Shown here piece by piece: positions 6,471 to 8,405 of a DNA stretch of 8,405 nt (position 1 is its first letter; the number at the start of each line of letters is the position of its first letter). Made by a program: the position numbers and the translations under genes. The notes beneath the pieces were generated by a model that did not search any database, had not been told where the DNA came from, and saw only the letters and a program-made list of their open reading frames with translations. Source of the stretch: DASQPR01 sp035713725 (GTDB lineage: Bacteria; Actinomycetota; Actinomycetes; Mycobacteriales; Micromonosporaceae); contig DASTMZ010000202.1 in the NCBI GenBank assembly GCA_035713725.1, positions 1 to 8,405 of the forward strand, read 5' to 3'.

Positions 6471-7901
6471 TCACAGGATGGGTGCCGGCAGATACGTACC
6501 CGCGTCGGGGTAGTGCGCAACCACCTCGGCCACGCGCGCGGCGACGGCCTCGACCTGCGCGGACGCCGCCCCGACGAAGCTCGACCGATCCGCCACCAGC
6601 TCGTCGATCTCGGCCCGGGTGAGCCCGAGCCGGGCGTCCGCGGCGAGACGGTCGAAGAGGTCGTTGTCGGTGGCCGCCTTCTCCCGCATGGCGAGCGCGA
6701 CCGCTACCGCGTGCTCCTTGATCGCCTCGTGGGCAACCTCGCGGCCGACGCCGCGACGCACCGCCGCGACGAGCACCTTCGTGGTGGCCAGGAACGGTAG
6801 GTAGCGGTCCAGCTCACGAGCGATCACCGCGGGATAGGCGCCGAACTCGTCGAGCACGGTCAGGAACGTCTGGAACAACCCGTCGAGTGCGAAGAACGCG
6901 TCCGGCAGCGCCACTCGCCGCACCACGGAGCACGACACGTCGCCCTCGTTCCACTGGTCGCCAGCGAGTTCGCCGACCATCGAGAGGTACCCGCGAACCA
7001 CGACGGCGAGGCCGGTGACCCGCTCGCACGACCGGGTGTTCATCTTGTGCGGCATCGCGCTGGACCCGACCTGGCCGGCCTTGAAGCCTTCGGTGACCAG
7101 CTCCTGACCGGCCATCAGACGGATCGTGGTGGCGAGGTTGGACGGCGCCGCGGCGGCCTGCACCAGCGCAGCGACCACGTCGAAGTCGAGCGACCGCGGA
7201 TAGACCTGCCCGACGCTAGTCAGCACGCGCGCGAAGCCAAGATGCTCGGCGATCCGCTGCTCGAGCGCGGCGACCGCCGCCTCGTCGCCGTCGAACAGGT
7301 CGAGCTGATCCGCGGCGGTGCCGACCGGGCCCTTGATGCCGCGCAGTGGGTAGCGGCGAATCAGATCGTCGATCCGCTCGTACGCGATGAACAGCTCCTC
7401 GGCCGCGGTCGCGAAGCGCTTGCCGAGTGTGGTGGCCTGCGCGGGTACGTTGTGCGACCGGCCGACCATCACCGTCGACTCGTACTCGACGGCACGGGCG
7501 GCGAGCCGTGCAAGCGTCGTCACGATGCGCAGCCGGATGAGCGTGAGGGACGCTCGGATCTGCAGCTGCTCGACGTTCTCGGTGAGGTCGCGTGACGTCA
7601 TGCCCTTGTGGATCTGTTCGTGGCCGGCCAGCGCCGAGAACTCGTCTATGCGCGCCTTCACGTCGTGGCGGCTGACTCGTTCCCGCTCCGCGATGCTCGA
7701 CAGGTCGACGTTGTCGACGACCGCCTCGTACGCCTCGATGACGCCGTCCGGCAGGGGTACGCCGAGCTCGCGCTGTGCCCGCAACACCGCGATCCACAGT
7801 CGCCGCTCGGCTGCCACCTTCTCCTCCGGCGACCAGATCGTCACGAGCTCGTCGCTTGCGTAGCGGGCGGCCAGGACGTTGGGTACGCGGGCCTTCGTCA
7901 C
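6471..7901 (-). CDS. purB: Adenylosuccinate lyase
   Basis: Removes fumarate from SAICAR to give AICAR, and from adenylosuccinate to give AMP. The 476 residues fit the fumarase/aspartase superfamily and align by eye with mycobacterial PurB over the whole length: PNVLAARYAS (7-16), SRHDVKA (77-83), KGMTSRDLTENVEQLQ (99-114), GRSHNVPAQATTLGKRF (147-163, with His150 as the likely general acid) and the flexible signature loop GSSAMPHKMN (279-288) holding the catalytic Ser. The start is GTG 7901, which matches the family N-terminus; no strong ribosome binding site precedes it. It is the first recognisable gene of the block, with a 122-bp gap to purC. I could not identify a complete promoter; TTGACA occurs on the minus strand at 8104-8099 without a good -10 behind it. 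Confidence 0.97.
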   Translation of the reverse strand: MTKARVPNVLAARYASDELVTIWSPEEKVAAERRLWIAVLRAQRELGVPLPDGVIEAYEAVVDNVDLSSIAERERVSRHDVKARIDEFSALAGHEQIHKGMTSRDLTENVEQLQIRASLTLIRLRIVTTLARLAARAVEYESTVMVGRSHNVPAQATTLGKRFATAAEELFIAYERIDDLIRRYPLRGIKGPVGTAADQLDLFDGDEAAVAALEQRIAEHLGFARVLTSVGQVYPRSLDFDVVAALVQAAAAPSNLATTIRLMAGQELVTEGFKAGQVGSSAMPHKMNTRSCERVTGLAVVVRGYLSMVGELAGDQWNEGDVSCSVVRRVALPDAFFALDGLFQTFLTVLDEFGAYPAVIARELDRYLPFLATTKVLVAAVRRGVGREVAHEAIKEHAVAVALAMREKAATDNDLFDRLAADARLGLTRAEIDELVADRSSFVGAASAQVEAVAARVAEVVAHYPDAGTYLPAPIL

Positions 7902-8104
7902 CCGGCCATTGTCGCAGCCGCGAGGCTCGGGCAGGCCGTGACCGCGGCCATGACCGCAGCCGCGCCCGCGGCCGTCGTCGGCAGGCCCGAAGGGCAGCGG
8001 CCGTGCCGAACTACGCCGAGCGTGGTACGCGGTGTCGGCTCATGCGCCGAGCGCGGTACGCCGACTGGTCGCGCGCCGCCGAGGGTCGTATGGTCGCGTG
8101 TCAA
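7898..8104 (-). CDS. Doubtful 68-residue open frame ahead of purB
   Basis: A frame from TTG at 8104 stays open and stops in a 4-bp GTGA overlap with the purB start, ending in TMAG. It is Ala/Thr/Pro-rich and resembles nothing I know. About 79% of its third positions are G or C, somewhat compatible with coding, but open frames are common by chance in such DNA and it runs across the repeats and the divergent promoter region. A shorter version could start at an internal ATG, even the final ATG-GCC-GGG-TGA. Its possible value is as a coupled leader for purB. Confidence 0.15.
   Translation of the reverse strand: MTRDHTTLGGARPVGVPRSAHEPTPRTTLGVVRHGRCPSGLPTTAAGAAAVMAAVTACPSLAAATMAG
7934..7981 (+). 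repeat. Imperfect 12-bp tandem repeat upstream of purB
   Basis: Four units follow each other: GGCCGTGACCGC, GGCCATGACCGC, AGCCGCGCCCGC and GGCCGTCGTCGG. The first two differ by one base; the last two are looser. They lie 33-80 bp upstream of the purB start and could be a protein-binding site or plain low-complexity DNA. Confidence 0.5.
8014..8095 (+). repeat. Three direct repeats spaced 31-32 bp in the purB/membrane-gene divergent region
   Basis: Copy 1 CGCCGAGCGTGGTACGCGG (8014-8032) and copy 2 CGCCGAGCGCGGTACGCCG (8045-8063) match at 17 of 19 bases. Copy 3 starts CGCCGAGGGTCGTATGG at 8077 and matches copy 1 at about 13 of 19. Starts are 31 and 32 bp apart, close to three helical turns. Copy 1 contains the small palindrome GCGT-GGT-ACGC. 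The array ends about 20 bp before the -10 element of the plus-strand gene, a typical place for a regulator to bind. Confidence 0.65.
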
Positions 8105-8114
8105 GATCGCGTCC

Positions 8115-8120
8115 TAGGGT
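8115..8120 (+). promoter_or_regulatory. Probable -10 element of a leaderless promoter for the plus-strand membrane gene
   Basis: TAGGGT matches TANNNT and ends 7 bp before the ATG at 8128, so transcription would begin at or next to the A of the start codon. Leaderless mRNAs of this form are frequent in actinobacteria. A weak -35 candidate TGGTCG sits at 8091-8096 with an 18-bp spacer, within copy 3 of the direct repeats. Confidence 0.5.
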
Positions 8121-8127
8121 GTGGGTC

Positions 8128-8405
8128 ATGTCTGACTCCGTGAAGGGACTCCCGGCCGGCTATCGGACGGTGTCCGCTCAGATCATGCGCATCCTCGCGA
8201 TGACGACCGGCACGCTTGCCGTGGCGCAGTTCGCGCTCGCCGGCTACGGCGCGTTCGGCTCGTTCCACAAGCAGCGCGACTGGGGAGCGCACGAGACGCT
8301 CGGCAGCATCATCGGTGGCTTCACGCTGGCCGTACTGATCGCCGCGATCGTTGCTCGGCCGGGCCGGCGACACCTCATCGGGGCGACCGTGCTCTTCGTG
8401 CTCGC
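8128..8405 (+). CDS. Small integral membrane protein, DUF6220-like, cut by window edge
   Basis: ATG 8128 opens a frame with no stop before the edge (92 full codons). After a short N-terminus (MSDSVKGLPAGYRTVSAQ) there is a hydrophobic segment at about 20-44, a polar loop with His47 and His55 (FHKQRDWGAHETLG), a second segment at about 58-77, a basic turn (RPGRRH, 77-82) and the beginning of a third. The pattern of helix, then a loop with spaced His residues, then Gly-rich helices recalls DUF6220-type four-helix proteins, some of which are thought to bind haem, but this assignment is tentative. It is transcribed away from purB and shares the repeat-bearing upstream region. No Shine-Dalgarno is needed if the mRNA is leaderless. 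Confidence 0.75.
   Translation, partial: MSDSVKGLPAGYRTVSAQIMRILAMTTGTLAVAQFALAGYGAFGSFHKQRDWGAHETLGSIIGGFTLAVLIAAIVARPGRRHLIGATVLFVL

Noticed and set aside
8099..8104. TTGACA on the minus strand as a -35 box for purB
   Set aside because: No TANNNT-like -10 lies 16-19 bp downstream, and the purB start is about 200 bp away; kept only as a remark.
1..8405. Mobile element, CRISPR array, tRNA/rRNA or a novel defence system
   Set aside because: No transposase, integrase, regular spacer array, RNA gene or defence-type domain is visible; apart from the two edge genes and the GDT1 transporter, all genes are purine enzymes.

Overview
The window comes from a high-GC actinobacterium, judged from strong G/C bias at third codon positions, GTG starts, ATGA/GTGA gene overlaps, and PurB, PurC and PurL proteins that resemble mycobacterial and other actinomycete versions. 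I cannot name the genus. Almost the whole window is one minus-strand block of de novo purine biosynthesis genes. In transcription order (right to left) it reads purB (7901-6471), purC (6348-5419), a TMEM165/GDT1-type membrane cation transporter (5422-4832), purS (4562-4299), purQ (4302-3601), purL (3604-500), and a 2-phosphosulfolactate phosphatase (ComB)-like gene that leaves the window at its left edge (488-1). At the far right a divergent plus-strand membrane protein gene starts at 8128 and leaves the window.

The genes fall into two tightly coupled groups. In group one purC ends in a 4-bp ATGA overlap with the GDT1 gene; purB lies 122 bp upstream of purC. In group two purS/purQ overlap by GTGA and purQ/purL by ATGA, and the ComB-like gene starts 11 bp after the purL stop. 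Group two probably has its own promoter (-10 TAGGCT at 4632-4627). PurS, PurQ and PurL form the three-part FGAM synthase, PurC makes SAICAR, and PurB acts in both the SAICAR and the adenylosuccinate steps, so five proteins of the IMP/AMP route are encoded together. The GDT1 and ComB-like genes are passengers with no obvious purine function.

The most unusual thing here is PurL. Its reading frame carries about 277 extra residues in front of the normal catalytic core. The extra part is a low-complexity Lys/Ala/Ser/Thr/Pro tail with lysines spaced every 5-6 residues over about 125 residues. The ATGA overlap with purQ and a good ribosome binding site both support translation from the far start. 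The two longer non-coding gaps also hold structure. The purB-purC gap carries degenerate 14-bp tandem repeats able to form alternative hairpins. The purB upstream region holds a 12-bp tandem repeat and three direct repeats spaced 31-32 bp apart, just upstream of a leaderless-type promoter for the divergent membrane gene. I see no mobile element, CRISPR array, tRNA or rRNA. Apart from these points the region is ordinary housekeeping chromosome.
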